Assembly (NCBI RefSeq): GCF_900774055.1
Contig: NZ_CAAGSW010000004.1
Location: 62,001-126,000, forward strand
Direction of reading: 5' to 3'
Origin: Methanococcoides sp. AM1
GTDB lineage: Archaea > Halobacteriota > Methanosarcinia > Methanosarcinales > Methanosarcinaceae
Length of the DNA stretch: 64,000 bases
Numbering within the stretch: the first letter of the stretch is position 1; every line of letters starts with the position of its first letter. Under the pieces are notes generated by a model. That model made no database searches. It saw nothing but the letters and a program-made list of their open reading frames with translations, and was not told the origin of the DNA. Below, piece by piece: positions 47,066-56,884 of this stretch. The translations under genes and the position numbers were made by a program.

Positions 47066-49075
47066 TTACCGGCGTAATCTGATGTGAACTGTGGTACCTT
47101 TCCCTTCTTCACTTTCGATCCATATATCTCCTTTATGGGCTTCAACGATGCTCTTGCAAATATAAAGCCCCACACCTGTTCCGCCATATTTGCGTTTGAT
47201 CGAGGCATCGATCTGGTAAAATCTCTGGAATAGGTTTGGTATTAGTTCTTGAGGTATTCCAATTCCGGTATCTTCTACCTCGATATGCAGGTACTTTTCC
47301 TCTTCATATGCCTTCAGGACAATCATGCCTCCTGAAGGGGTAAACTTTATTGCATTATCAATAAGGTTGGTCAACATATCGGAAAGTCTGGTTTTATCTC
47401 CATCTATCAAAGCTAAATTATCAGGTACACATTTTTCAATTTTCAAATATTTCTCTTTAATTTGCAAATTTACGTCATTTACTACATTATCTATGATCTC
47501 TGCAATCCAGACCTTCTCGATATTATATTGGATAGCCCTGGATTCCAGTCCGCTGATGAACAATAACGATTCTATCAGGCGTCTGAGCCGTTCAGAATTT
47601 CTCAAAACTGTATTGACTGCCTTTTTTTGCTGTTCATTGAGTGATCCCAGGGTTCCATCAAAAACGAGTTCTCCATAACCCTTGATGGAAACAAGCGGTG
47701 TTTTAAGTTCGTGGCTTATGTTGGATAAGAACTCATTCTTCATCACATCAAGGGATTTGAGATCCTCGTTTGCCTTTTCCAGTTCTTTATTCACCTTTGA
47801 AAGTTCATTTGCATATTTTTGAAGTGCCTCTTTGGATTGGTTTCTCTGGATAATTCTCCACATACCTTCCATAAGTAACGTCAGTTGGCGAACGTCGGAT
47901 TCATTATATTCTTCATCTTTGTTCCCTACGCCTGCTAATGCAACTATCTTTTCACCATCAAACACGGGGATGTTCATGTGGCGTGTTAGTTTCACATGGT
48001 CTTTTGGAAATCCTTTCTTTAAGGGGCTTGGAGCATTGTAATCATTTGTAATAATGGGTTTTCGCTGCCTCAGCGCTTCTCCCCAAAGTCCGGTGCTTTT
48101 CAGGGTATAAACTATAGGCCTATCCCTTATTTTGCATTCCTGCATAGCAGTTTTGGACCATGAATGCATTGTGAGAACGGCCTCATCTTCATTTACGAAT
48201 GCGATATAACCAACTTTGCTTTGAGTAAGCCTGACAGCTTCTTCACGGGCAAAGTCTACGATCTCCTGAATTGACCTATCGGTCATCTGATTAAGTTGCA
48301 AAAGTGTTTCGAGACGATACTCATCAAGCTTCCAGGCATCTTCAGCCTCTTTGCGTCTTGTGATATCTTCAAAGATGCCGATGCCACCCAGAAGATCACC
48401 ATCTTCTGATATGTTAGGGCTGTATTCAGCTTTAATTGGCGTTATTTTGCCACTGATTACAGAATGATACATGTTTTCATAATGACCCGGCTTTCCAGAG
48501 AGTACTGTTTTAACAGCATTCTTCATTTTTTCATCCTGGATCGAAGTTGCCATATTAAAGCCAATAATATCTTTTCTGGATACAGCAATGATCTCAAGGA
48601 ACTTTTCATTACAATGTGTGATCATCCCATTTTGATCAAAGTGGAATATTCCCATTGGTGAATTCTCAAAGATCATTCGGTACTTCTTTTCGGATCCCTT
48701 TAGCGCTTCTTCTGCCATCTTACGTTCACTGATATCTTCAAAGATACCGATACCACCCAGAAGAGTGCCTTCTTCTGATATGTTTGGGTTGTAATCAGCT
48801 TTTACAAAAATAAGTTCGCCACTGATCACAGTGCAATATTTTCCTTCAAAATGACCCGGTTTTCTTGAAAGAACCGCTTTGATGGCATCCTTCATCCTTT
48901 CATTTCGAATAGAAGTCACCATATTAAAGCCAATAACATCTTTTCTTGAAGCAGATATAATTTCAAGGAATTTGTCATTGCAATGAGTTATCATCCCATT
49001 TTGGTCAAAATGAAAAATTCCCAGAGGTGAATTCTCAAAGATAAGACGGTAGTTCTTTTCCGAATCCTGAGACAT
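47066..49075 (-). CDS. cytoplasmic sensor histidine kinase PAS-PAS-GAF-HisKA-HATPase
   Basis: 669 residues, no membrane helix. Two PAS domains (about 5-118 and 127-242) are almost identical to one another, for example IFENSP-(L/M)-GIFHFDQNGMITHCN in both. A GAF domain (about 255-410) follows, ending in EEYNESDVRQLTLLMEGMW, then a coiled coil, HisKA with SNISHELKTPL (H455) and HATPase_c with NLIDNAIKF, DTGIGIP and GGTGVGLYI. The GAF type recalls the haem-binding redox kinases (MsmS-like) of Methanosarcina, and one cysteine (MQECKIRD) is a candidate ligand, but that is speculative. GAGGT lies before the ATG. No response regulator is near. Confidence 0.92.
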   Translation of the reverse strand: MSQDSEKNYRLIFENSPLGIFHFDQNGMITHCNDKFLEIISASRKDVIGFNMVTSIRNERMKDAIKAVLSRKPGHFEGKYCTVISGELIFVKADYNPNISEEGTLLGGIGIFEDISERKMAEEALKGSEKKYRMIFENSPMGIFHFDQNGMITHCNEKFLEIIAVSRKDIIGFNMATSIQDEKMKNAVKTVLSGKPGHYENMYHSVISGKITPIKAEYSPNISEDGDLLGGIGIFEDITRRKEAEDAWKLDEYRLETLLQLNQMTDRSIQEIVDFAREEAVRLTQSKVGYIAFVNEDEAVLTMHSWSKTAMQECKIRDRPIVYTLKSTGLWGEALRQRKPIITNDYNAPSPLKKGFPKDHVKLTRHMNIPVFDGEKIVALAGVGNKDEEYNESDVRQLTLLMEGMWRIIQRNQSKEALQKYANELSKVNKELEKANEDLKSLDVMKNEFLSNISHELKTPLVSIKGYGELVFDGTLGSLNEQQKKAVNTVLRNSERLRRLIESLLFISGLESRAIQYNIEKVWIAEIIDNVVNDVNLQIKEKYLKIEKCVPDNLALIDGDKTRLSDMLTNLIDNAIKFTPSGGMIVLKAYEEEKYLHIEVEDTGIGIPQELIPNLFQRFYQIDASIKRKYGGTGVGLYICKSIVEAHKGDIWIESEEGKGTTVHIRLRR

Positions 49076-49340
49076 ATTTTCTACCTCTTTATTTTTGATA
49101 ATATCTTTGGAAATTCTTATTCCCCCGGTACTGTAACTATCATTAAGTATCCTTGAAAAAGAAAAACGATATTAAAAGCCAATTCTATGTTGGGCTTTAA
49201 TATTATTGTAGTTATTATCATTACATTTGTCTGCCTTTCGAATTACATACGTTTGTTAAATTATTTGCGTATTATACAACAAGAGGTTGCCCCTTAACTA
49301 AAAATTTGTCAGGAACATGCTAAAATTGTAAGCAACCGTC

Positions 49341-50498
49341 TTAATGCTGATGTGAATGTCCGTGTTCATGATGCGGATCAATTTTTTCTATCTCAACCCC
49401 ATAACGAGTGAACACGTCTGTTGCAAAGTTATCTACGATCTTCACAAGCTCTTCTTTATCCATATTCGATATTGCTGAAAGTATCTTTAATTTAGGAGTT
49501 TCATTCTTTCCTGTTTCGATCAGCTCTAATTGCGGATCTTCGAAGTATGCTGTGACGTTCATTTTCACTGTATCCGCATCAGAATCAAGGAACATTTTGA
49601 TATGACCAATGAACTCAGGACTATGCTCCATTACTTCTGCTTTTATGCTTGCCATGATATCCCTGGCTATCATCTTTGCTCTATCAAGATCCATTCTGTC
49701 CCGGATCTTATATTCTACAGCGTAGGTTGCAACCCCTGATGCGTCTATAGAGTTTTCAATTTCCTGCTCGTCCCTGATAAGTCCCATATCTTTTTTGCTG
49801 ACAAGGGATATGCTATTTTCAGGAGGAAGGGATGTCCTACCCATCTCTTTCGGTTTCATTTCCTGAACTTTTGCATCCGGAGATCCATTAAGTATTGACT
49901 CAGGAAGTATCATGTCCATGAAACTATAGAATTTTTCATCGCTATTCTTTGCAGAGATACGTATCACTTTTGCTTTTTTGTTGAGCTGCTGTACAGATTC
50001 TTCTATAATAGGTATCTGGATGTTGTCCATAAGGTCGATCTTATTAATGGCAAGGATCTCTGCATCCTCTATCTGGCGGGTGGAGAAATGTTTCATCTCT
50101 TTTAGCAGGTGTTTGAACCTGCTGCCATCTATAAGGGTTACAAGAGGTGCTATTTCTGCACCTTCTCCCAGGTCCATCAGTTCTACCTCTCTTTTGATCA
50201 CATTTGGAAATGCAATTCCGGTAGGTTCGATTATAAGGACATCCGGATTGTAAGAATTAAAAAGTGTTATCACAGTCGAGCGTAGGCCCATCTTGAGTGA
50301 ACAACAGATACAACCGTTCGTGATCTCTTTTGTATCAAAACCGAACTTGTTGATGATGTCACCATCGATCCCGATCTCACCGATCTCGTTGACGATAATA
50401 GCAACTTTGAGTCCCTTATCCACGAGATACTTACCAGTATTGATTATTGTGGTGGTCTTTCCGCTTCCAAGAAAACCGCCAACTACAAGTGTTAGCAT
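49341..50498 (-). CDS. CobW/COG0523-family G3E GTPase (putative metal chaperone)
   Basis: 385 residues. Walker A is in GGFLGSGKTTT, the metal-binding GCICC is in ITNGCICCSLK (about 62-72), and the base-specificity motif is AINKIDLMD. The C-terminal domain (about 250-360) is followed by a histidine-rich tail HHEHGHSHQH that would bind Zn, Co or Ni. These proteins hand metals to target enzymes at the cost of GTP. In a methanogen whose methyltransferases need zinc and cobamide, both are possible clients. A GAGGAG ribosome site and CATATAAAG TATA box (about 50570) show a separate promoter. Confidence 0.9.
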   Translation of the reverse strand: MLTLVVGGFLGSGKTTTIINTGKYLVDKGLKVAIIVNEIGEIGIDGDIINKFGFDTKEITNGCICCSLKMGLRSTVITLFNSYNPDVLIIEPTGIAFPNVIKREVELMDLGEGAEIAPLVTLIDGSRFKHLLKEMKHFSTRQIEDAEILAINKIDLMDNIQIPIIEESVQQLNKKAKVIRISAKNSDEKFYSFMDMILPESILNGSPDAKVQEMKPKEMGRTSLPPENSISLVSKKDMGLIRDEQEIENSIDASGVATYAVEYKIRDRMDLDRAKMIARDIMASIKAEVMEHSPEFIGHIKMFLDSDADTVKMNVTAYFEDPQLELIETGKNETPKLKILSAISNMDKEELVKIVDNFATDVFTRYGVEIEKIDPHHEHGHSHQH

Positions 50499-50739
50499 TT
50501 TAGTAGCTCCTCTTTTGTTTTTAGGAACGTGTCATCCGATCCAAAAATGAGACGTCCTTTTCTCTTTATATGTTCGATATTACTGGTTATTATATCTTTT
50601 GATATTGATTCCAGTTATCCGGCCTGCTCCCCTAAACTCTTGTTTACACCGGCAATTGATGCTAAAGAGTTACTCATTATCAATAAAAATAATTATAACA
50701 TCGTATTAGAGATGAAAAAGTATGATCCTGTCATTACTT

Positions 50740-51864
50740 TCATGATGAAGATCGCATCGAAAAATGATTCAGGAGCACAGTTGCACCGAATAGCAATGCA
50801 GTCGCTGCAAATATCGTCCCAATATCAAATGCTCCTGTAAATACTCCTGCTATAAGTGGCATCAATGCCAGTCCTGCATAAATGCAGGTATTGTAAATAC
50901 CCATTGCCATTCCATGATCGATCTTCATGGTTGTGATCGCCAGTGGAAGTCCAAGTAACATGATCCCTGATCCAAGACCTATAACAGTAAATCCTGCCAT
51001 TGGGTAATATATGGTTGCAATTATCCCGAACGTTGTGATAAGGATGCCTTTTTTTATGAGATCATCGTAGCTAAAATTAAAACGTGCTATTGTGATCGAT
51101 GAGATCATGGTTGACAGGTATAATAATGAGATGGCGACCCCCAGCTCGGTCTTTGTCAGAAAGGAGCTGCCATACTCAGGATAAAGAGATACGAGCACAC
51201 CACTTGATCCTGCAAGCAGGAATGAAATTATCCATATACTGAGTGAGCTCTTGCTTGTAACAAATGAGATATAAGTTCTAGCCGACATTGTGCTTGTTCC
51301 TGACACATTTCCGTTGTCCTGTTTTCCGGCAAGGCAGGTCATATGATAGAATGCGAAAACCAGGGTAAAGGCAGTTAGCGTAACAAAAAGGTATATTCCA
51401 TATTTAATGCTGATATCCGCAAGATAACCGGTAATAGCGACACCTGCAGCAAGTCCTCCATTGATCAGAAAATTAAATTCGCCAATGTATCGCATCTTTT
51501 TTGTGAACAGTGCTAACCTTGAAAATGCAGCGGGGAAGAACGCACCACATGACGCACCCTCAATAAAGCGTGCCAGCACGAGGATCATGAAATCATTTGT
51601 GACGGCTATAGCGATTCCTGATATGAATGAAAGTATCAATCCGAGTACTACAAATTTCATGCTGCAGAATCTGTCACTAAGAATTCCGAATGGGAGCATA
51701 GTGAAAAGTGCACCCAGGAAAAAAGATGAGTATAAGAGGCTTGTTGAGGTAACAGCTGTCGTCTGCCCGGTAGCAGCAAGCTCAGGAAGTATGGGTATGA
51801 CTGCATTGGAAAGACCCATTATTACAAAAGCGGAAGAATAGAGTAAGAACCTTTCATGATCCAT
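50740..51864 (-). CDS. major facilitator superfamily transporter
   Basis: 374 residues with about 11-12 membrane helices. The MFS motif between helices 2 and 3 reads GILSDRFCSMKFVV, near G-x3-D-R-x-G-R-K; the helix 4 region LVLARFIEGASCGAFFPAA is the drug-efflux type motif. The substrate cannot be predicted. The gene is alone; the region 50499-50739 upstream of the next gene holds only that gene's promoter. No clear ribosome site is visible before ATG 51864. Confidence 0.85.
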   Translation of the reverse strand: MDHERFLLYSSAFVIMGLSNAVIPILPELAATGQTTAVTSTSLLYSSFFLGALFTMLPFGILSDRFCSMKFVVLGLILSFISGIAIAVTNDFMILVLARFIEGASCGAFFPAAFSRLALFTKKMRYIGEFNFLINGGLAAGVAITGYLADISIKYGIYLFVTLTAFTLVFAFYHMTCLAGKQDNGNVSGTSTMSARTYISFVTSKSSLSIWIISFLLAGSSGVLVSLYPEYGSSFLTKTELGVAISLLYLSTMISSITIARFNFSYDDLIKKGILITTFGIIATIYYPMAGFTVIGLGSGIMLLGLPLAITTMKIDHGMAMGIYNTCIYAGLALMPLIAGVFTGAFDIGTIFAATALLFGATVLLNHFSMRSSS

Positions 51865-52025
51865 GATAGTGTCTGTTATTCCTCTGGAAGTTAGATAAGC
51901 TTTTACATCCTGACAAGGGTTCTAAAAGAGCTATTCTTTTCAGGATACAGACCGAATAAATACATAGCGTCAACTAAAAACGTATAGCAATTCATTTTTT
52001 CATTAGAATGCTAGTTGAATTCTTT

Positions 52026-52265
52026 TTAGCGTAAGAAGTCATATTTTTTGTTGAAAACATATGATTTAATTATGGATACCATGCCACTTTCGTGCTTAAT
52101 GATATAATCCCCGGCTTTTCCATTCAGTGTTCCTTTAGGAGTTCTTACGCTAAAATCAGTGTCCATTCTTAATGCATGACCTACTGGCGTCTGTATTTTC
52201 TGCCCATTTGTAGATAGGTCTCCACCCAGACTTTCCTTTAACTGATCCACTTTGGATTCTCCCAT
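52026..52265 (-). CDS. small protein with GKAGDYIIK motif
   Basis: 79 residues, no membrane helix. The end reads GKAGDYIIKHESGMVSIIKSYVFNKKYDFL, a pattern (GDY-(I/L)-(I/V) then ...F-x3-Y) that I know from small beta-barrel proteins common in phages and prokaryotic genomes, with unknown role. It is probably real: it fills the space between two promoters and has a proper stop and composition. Function unknown. Confidence 0.6.
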   Translation of the reverse strand: MGESKVDQLKESLGGDLSTNGQKIQTPVGHALRMDTDFSVRTPKGTLNGKAGDYIIKHESGMVSIIKSYVFNKKYDFLR

Positions 52266-52397
52266 ATATAAAGGAAGTTCATTACGATATAAACTTAACT
52301 ATGAATTAGTTTATATATCTAGATATATATTTACACTGGCATTTATTTTTGATGAAAATTATTTATTCGATCCTGATAATCTTTGAGCAAATCACAA

Positions 52398-52919
52398 ATG
52401 AGTCAAAACATGAACATCACGCTTATTGGAATGTCAGGTGTGGGCAAGACCACAATTGGGAAGTTACTTTCAAAGAAACTGGGTTATGGTTTTGTTGATA
52501 TCGACTCCCTCATTAAGAAAAAGATAGGTATGAGCCTGCAATCATTCATTGACAAATCCGGAGATAATGCCTTTCTTGAACTGGAGGAACAGGTTGTTCT
52601 TGATCTTGAACCCTCGGGAAATTGTATCATTGCAACAGGAGGCAGTATGATCTATTCTGAAGTTGCTATGGAGCACCTGAGGACACTCTCAACTATTGTT
52701 TATCTGGATGCCCCGTTTGGACGGATAGCTCGCAGGATCGATCCTTCTAAAAGAGGAGTTGTGGGTTTGAAGGAAAAAAGCCTGAAAGAGCTATATCATG
52801 AGCGTAAGGTGCTATATGAAAAATACCTGGATATTCACATTAAAATAGAGAAAGGCGAAAGGAAAAGTGCCATTGCGGACAGAATTATTGCTATCTGCTC
52901 CGAGAGAAATGGCAGCTGA
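52398..52919 (+). CDS. shikimate-kinase-like P-loop kinase
   Basis: About 173 residues. The P-loop GMSGVGKTTIGKLLSKKLG and DIDSLI match bacterial AroK. In shikimate kinases GE-x2-FR-x2-E supplies an arginine for shikimate; here it reads GDNAFLELE, with leucine in that place. The lid-side HERKVLYEK is kept and TGGS replaces TGGG. Archaea normally phosphorylate shikimate with an unrelated GHMP kinase, so this protein may use another substrate. Start is uncertain: ATG 52398, ATG 52410 or TTG 52383 are all in frame and none has a strong ribosome site. Confidence 0.72.
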   Translation: MSQNMNITLIGMSGVGKTTIGKLLSKKLGYGFVDIDSLIKKKIGMSLQSFIDKSGDNAFLELEEQVVLDLEPSGNCIIATGGSMIYSEVAMEHLRTLSTIVYLDAPFGRIARRIDPSKRGVVGLKEKSLKELYHERKVLYEKYLDIHIKIEKGERKSAIADRIIAICSERNGS

Positions 52920-52947
52920 TCCGCGTTCCCATTATTTACGTTAAACA

Positions 52948-54309
52948 TTAGTTCGTAAGTGCCTGTATAGGTGCTGGTATCCTTCCACCGCGCCCTATAA
53001 ATTCCTCTGAGCTGAATTTAGATACGGCCATGACAGGTGCACGTCCCAGAAGTCCACCATACTCCACGCTGTCACCAACTTTTTTTCCCGGGGCAGGTAT
53101 CAGGCGCACAGCAGTTGTCTTCTTGTTGATCATGCCAATGGCCATCTCATCTGCAATGATAGCAGAGATCGTGGAGGCACTTGTATCACCCGGAATAGCT
53201 ATCATATCCAACCCCACAGAGCAGACACTTGTCATAGCTTCGAGCTTTTCAAGACTCAACGCACCGATCTCAACTGCATGTATCATACCAGCATCTTCAC
53301 TTACCGGAATAAATGCACCGCTTAAGCCTCCGACATACGAGGATGCCATTGATCCACCTTTCTTCACGGCGTCATTAAGAAGTGCAAGGGCTGCTGTGGT
53401 CCCATGGGTCCCGCAGTTCTGAAGTCCCATTGCTTCAAGAATAGCAGCTACACTGTCACCGATCTCAGGTGTTGGGGCCAGGGACAGGTCAACAACACCG
53501 AACTCAACATTGAGACGACGGGAAACTTCCCTTCCGACCATCTCACCCATCCTTGTAATCTTAAAAGCTGTTTTCTTGATCGCTTCAGAGATCTCACCAA
53601 GGTTAGGGTCCTTAAGTTCCCTGATGGTAGAGTTCACGACTCCCGGACCGCTTACACCTACATTTATAACACAATCAGGTTCGCCTATACCGTGGAATGC
53701 ACCAGCCATGAACGGATTGTCTTCCGGTGCATTGGCAAAGACAACAAGTTTTGCACAGCCGATCCCATCATCATCTTTTGTTGCTTCCGCGGTCTTTTTG
53801 ATGATATCCCCCATCATTGCCACAGCATCCATATTGATACCTGCTTTTGTGGTAGCTACGTTTATGGATGCACAGACCTTCTTTGTAGTTGCAAGTGCCT
53901 GCGGAAGGGAATTGATAAGTTTTATGTCTCCAGGTGTTGCTCCTTTATGCACGAGGGCACTGAAACCGCCAATAAAATCGATTCCCACATCTTCTGCTGC
54001 ACGGTCAAGTGTCTTTGCAATGGAAACATAATCATCTGAATCACAGCTTTCGGCAACGATGGCTATTGGAGTTACAGCTATGCGTTTGTTTATGATCGGG
54101 ATGCCATAGAGATTCTGTATATCTTCTGTGGTCCTTACAAGTTCCTTTGCATAACCGGTGATCTTCTCATAGATCCTTTCATTAAAAACTTCAATATCAT
54201 TGTGACAGCAACCACGAAGGTTGATACCCATTGTAACTGTGCGGATATCGAGGTTCTCCGCTTTGATCATATGGATGGTTTCCAGTATCTCTTCAGGATG
54301 TACAAGCAT
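52948..54309 (-). CDS. UPF0210 / DUF711 (PFL family) protein
   Basis: 453 residues of a highly conserved but uncharacterised family related in fold to glycyl-radical-like and ribonucleotide-reductase-like barrels. Conserved blocks include [63 protein letters not shown] and [13 protein letters not shown]. The length is normal. It is 14 bases from the upstream ACT protein gene, a pairing that recurs in bacteria and archaea. The ACT partner suggests amino-acid sensing. Function unknown. Confidence 0.9.
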   Translation of the reverse strand: MLVHPEEILETIHMIKAENLDIRTVTMGINLRGCCHNDIEVFNERIYEKITGYAKELVRTTEDIQNLYGIPIINKRIAVTPIAIVAESCDSDDYVSIAKTLDRAAEDVGIDFIGGFSALVHKGATPGDIKLINSLPQALATTKKVCASINVATTKAGINMDAVAMMGDIIKKTAEATKDDDGIGCAKLVVFANAPEDNPFMAGAFHGIGEPDCVINVGVSGPGVVNSTIRELKDPNLGEISEAIKKTAFKITRMGEMVGREVSRRLNVEFGVVDLSLAPTPEIGDSVAAILEAMGLQNCGTHGTTAALALLNDAVKKGGSMASSYVGGLSGAFIPVSEDAGMIHAVEIGALSLEKLEAMTSVCSVGLDMIAIPGDTSASTISAIIADEMAIGMINKKTTAVRLIPAPGKKVGDSVEYGGLLGRAPVMAVSKFSSEEFIGRGGRIPAPIQALTN

Positions 54310-54323
54310 ACGATATCCTCCTT

Positions 54324-54602
54324 TTAGATCCTGTGCATGAAGCGGAATGCATCCTCATGCTGGACACGCACTTCCACCCCAAGCTTTTCCCCTTCTTCAG
54401 ACATTGCTTTCTGGAATGATGTCAGATCGAAGTTCTCATATTTTACACCTGCCAGCATTATCATGGTGAACAGGTCTTCCATAAGGGTCTGGCTAATGTC
54501 AACAATGTTTACATTGAAATCTGCCATCACCTTTGTGATATTAGCAACAATACCTATCTTGTCGATACCGATTACAGTGATTATGAAGCGGGTTGAGCTC
54601 AT
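54324..54602 (-). CDS. ACT domain protein UPF0237
   Basis: 92 residues: one ACT domain, [33 protein letters not shown], plus a short C-terminal extension. Such single ACT proteins resemble the N-terminal half of GcvR regulators and bind amino acids as dimers. It is the upstream partner of the UPF0210 gene in one operon. Confidence 0.92.
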   Translation of the reverse strand: MSSTRFIITVIGIDKIGIVANITKVMADFNVNIVDISQTLMEDLFTMIMLAGVKYENFDLTSFQKAMSEEGEKLGVEVRVQHEDAFRFMHRI

Positions 54603-54812
54603 TTCTCTATCCTTCTATAAAGTGATTAGTTGAATGTGATGCTGAGCTATACTATGTGATGGATTATAGCTCTTTACCTTTTCTAAGGGAAATCGTCCAG
54701 GAGAACAAAAATATCAATTTAGTCCGGAGATCCATGAAGAAAGGAAAGATAATATGAAAAAACGTAAAAAAGGTGAATATTGCGGAAAATACCACATATT
54801 CACAAAGGCATA

Positions 54813-55259
54813 TTATTGTTCATTCATGTCGAAGGTCATGACCTGTCCGTTCTCATCTGTGATGGTCATAACCCCATCGATGATTTTCATTTCTGATATG
54901 ACATTGTCGGATGTATCGTAACTGGTCCAGATAACCATCTCAGCTTCTTCTGACCACAGGTATTCAATTTTAGCAATATCTTCTGTAACAGGTTCGATCT
55001 CGACGACTGCTTTGCATAGAGTCACTCCATTAATGACCTCGGTTCCGACGATCTCCATTTCCATGCTCTCACCGGTTTGTGGATTTGATGCTTGCCATGT
55101 AGTTCCCACAGGACACCATTCATTTTCAGCATCATCCGGTGATGTGACTGTGATCTCCACATCATCGTCTGTGTAGGTCGTTGTCTCAGTATCGTCACCA
55201 GAACATCCTGCAGCTACCATAGTGATAGCAATCAATAATATCAGCCATATTTTGCTCAT
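54813..55259 (-). CDS. small lipoprotein
   Basis: 148 residues from ATG 55259 with GGGGA upstream. The signal peptide MSKIWLILLIAITMVAAGCSG ends in a lipobox (AAGC), so the cysteine is probably lipid-linked. A short acidic Thr-rich linker follows, then a beta-rich domain with two cysteines (WCPVGTTW and TLCKAV) and a repeat-like ending. I do not recognise the domain. It has no partner gene. Confidence 0.72.
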   Translation of the reverse strand: MSKIWLILLIAITMVAAGCSGDDTETTTYTDDDVEITVTSPDDAENEWCPVGTTWQASNPQTGESMEMEIVGTEVINGVTLCKAVVEIEPVTEDIAKIEYLWSEEAEMVIWTSYDTSDNVISEMKIIDGVMTITDENGQVMTFDMNEQ

Positions 55260-55402
55260 TGTAATTCCCCATAATAAATTCAGTTTGTTAGGATTTAAGC
55301 ATATCGAGAGGTACATTACTTTTTTGCCAGGATGTAGGAGAAAAGGTATAATGGATCTTAGACGAACAATATCCATTATAATGATCCGGTTTAGTACAAT
55401 TC

Positions 55403-56350
55403 TCAATTATAGAATATGAAAAGACCTGCAATGTAGGCAAAATATGTGATAAGGATCACTCCACCTTCCCACCTGTCAAGCCGTTTTCTTGTTATTCCAA
55501 AGATGACCAGCATCAGCATAATGAGGATCATGACCGGGAAGTCATAGCTGATAGATTGATCGAGGATAGGAAGTGTGCGGATCTGTGATGAGAATCCCAG
55601 TATCATTGCAATGTCCATTGTGTTTGCACCAAGGATGTTGCCTATGGAGAGGTCCTGATGTCCTTTCAATGTTGCGGAAATAGCAGTTATGAGCTCTGGT
55701 AACGATGTCCCAAGGGCTACAAGTGTCAGTCCTATGATCATTTCAGGGATCCCCAGCCAGTATGCGATCTCAGTTCCTGTGTCTACAAGTACACGACTGC
55801 CAATAACCACACATGCTGAGCCAATTATGAAATAGAAAATGTCTGATCTCATTTCTTTCAGGGACAACTTTTCCCTCTTATTTTCCGGTCCGTCGAATAT
55901 TGCAGACTGAAGTCGGTAGTTGTAGTAAAGGAAACCTACGAAAATAGCAAGCAGTATCAGACCATCAATTGATGTTAGATTGCCATCCAGTGTTAAAGCT
56001 ATAAGCGTGAGTCCTGAAAAAAGCATGATGGCGCCTTTATGGAGGAAACCTTCATCTTCCAGGGGTATTGCTTTGATCGTTATGACCAATCCCAGTGCCA
56101 GGCCGATGTTACAGATAGCTGAGCCCACTGCATTCCCTATGGTGAGATCGGTGTGACCAATATATGCAGCTATTGCAGAAACGGTGAACTCGGGAGCAGT
56201 TGTGGCAAAACTTACAATTGTAGCCCCTATAAGGATCTTTGGGAGACCACTTTTTGTGGAAATGGATACTGCGGATTCGATGAACCAATCCGCTCCTTTA
56301 GTGATCAGAATAAGGCCTAACAGGAAAAGCAATAAAGTCGACATCACCAT
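55403..56350 (-). CDS. calcium/sodium antiporter of the CaCA family (YrbG type)
   Basis: 315 residues with ten membrane helices. The two alpha repeats are clear: ATTAPEFTVSAIAAYIGH plus GNAVGSAICNIG, and LGTSLPELITAISAT plus GNILGANTMDI. The acidic residues that bind the cations (the Glu in each PE motif) are present. It exports Ca2+ against Na+ in a marine-type methanogen whose energy metabolism runs on sodium gradients. AGGGT precedes the ATG. Confidence 0.92.
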   Translation of the reverse strand: MVMSTLLLFLLGLILITKGADWFIESAVSISTKSGLPKILIGATIVSFATTAPEFTVSAIAAYIGHTDLTIGNAVGSAICNIGLALGLVITIKAIPLEDEGFLHKGAIMLFSGLTLIALTLDGNLTSIDGLILLAIFVGFLYYNYRLQSAIFDGPENKREKLSLKEMRSDIFYFIIGSACVVIGSRVLVDTGTEIAYWLGIPEMIIGLTLVALGTSLPELITAISATLKGHQDLSIGNILGANTMDIAMILGFSSQIRTLPILDQSISYDFPVMILIMLMLVIFGITRKRLDRWEGGVILITYFAYIAGLFIFYN

Positions 56351-56391
56351 GGTCTACCCTATAGCTTTCCATTACATTTAAACTGAATGTG

Positions 56392-56832
56392 TCAGTCCTC
56401 GCTGGTGATAACAAGTACTGGCCCTACATCCGCTGCAATTATCCAGCGTGTGAGACTGCCAAGCGGATCTTTCCTCAGGGACTCGGATCCCATGACCGTA
56501 AGGTCTACTGATCTTTCTTCTGCGATCCTTATCAGGTCACCACCTATATCTTCGCTGCTGAGAACGATCCTTTCGGCTGAGATACCTGCTTTTGCAGCTT
56601 CGCTTAGTGCATATTCCATGTTAGCTTCGATGTTCTCTTTAACAACTGCCAGCATTTTCTCAGAAAGCTCTTTTGGAAAGATGGATTCAAGTTCCTTCTT
56701 TTTTTCCAGATAGACGATTATGAGATTGCCGCCTTCTTTTTCTGCAACATGAAGGGCGTGGTCGACACCTCTTTTTGACATTTGTGTCTCGTCTATTGGA
56801 ACAAGGATGTTCCTGTATGCTATATCCCCCAT
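56392..56832 (-). CDS. universal stress protein, UspA family
   Basis: 146 residues. Starts ILVPIDETQMSKRGVDHAL; the end has VMGSESLRKDPLGSLTRWII, a degenerate form of the ATP-binding G-x2-G-x9-G-(S/T) motif. It may not bind ATP as well as the second UspA at 62 kb. It is in the same direction as the antiporter 41 bases downstream and the VIT-type gene upstream. Confidence 0.88.
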   Translation of the reverse strand: MGDIAYRNILVPIDETQMSKRGVDHALHVAEKEGGNLIIVYLEKKKELESIFPKELSEKMLAVVKENIEANMEYALSEAAKAGISAERIVLSSEDIGGDLIRIAEERSVDLTVMGSESLRKDPLGSLTRWIIAADVGPVLVITSED

Positions 56833-56884
56833 AATGACAACTCCATTAATCTATTTGTATTCCATCTATTTACCGGATTCCCTT

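Noticed and set aside
49168-49203. Stem-loop upstream of the PAS-GAF kinase
   Set aside because: Arms AAAGCC and GGGCTTT pair only with bulges and lie in AT-rich DNA; too weak to call.
50529-50840. Plus-strand frame with a hydrophobic start
   Set aside because: It runs into the end of the MFS gene on the other strand and coincides with the promoter of the CobW gene.
53404-54039. Plus-strand frame of 211 codons
   Set aside because: It is antisense to the well-conserved UPF0210 gene and has shadow-like composition.
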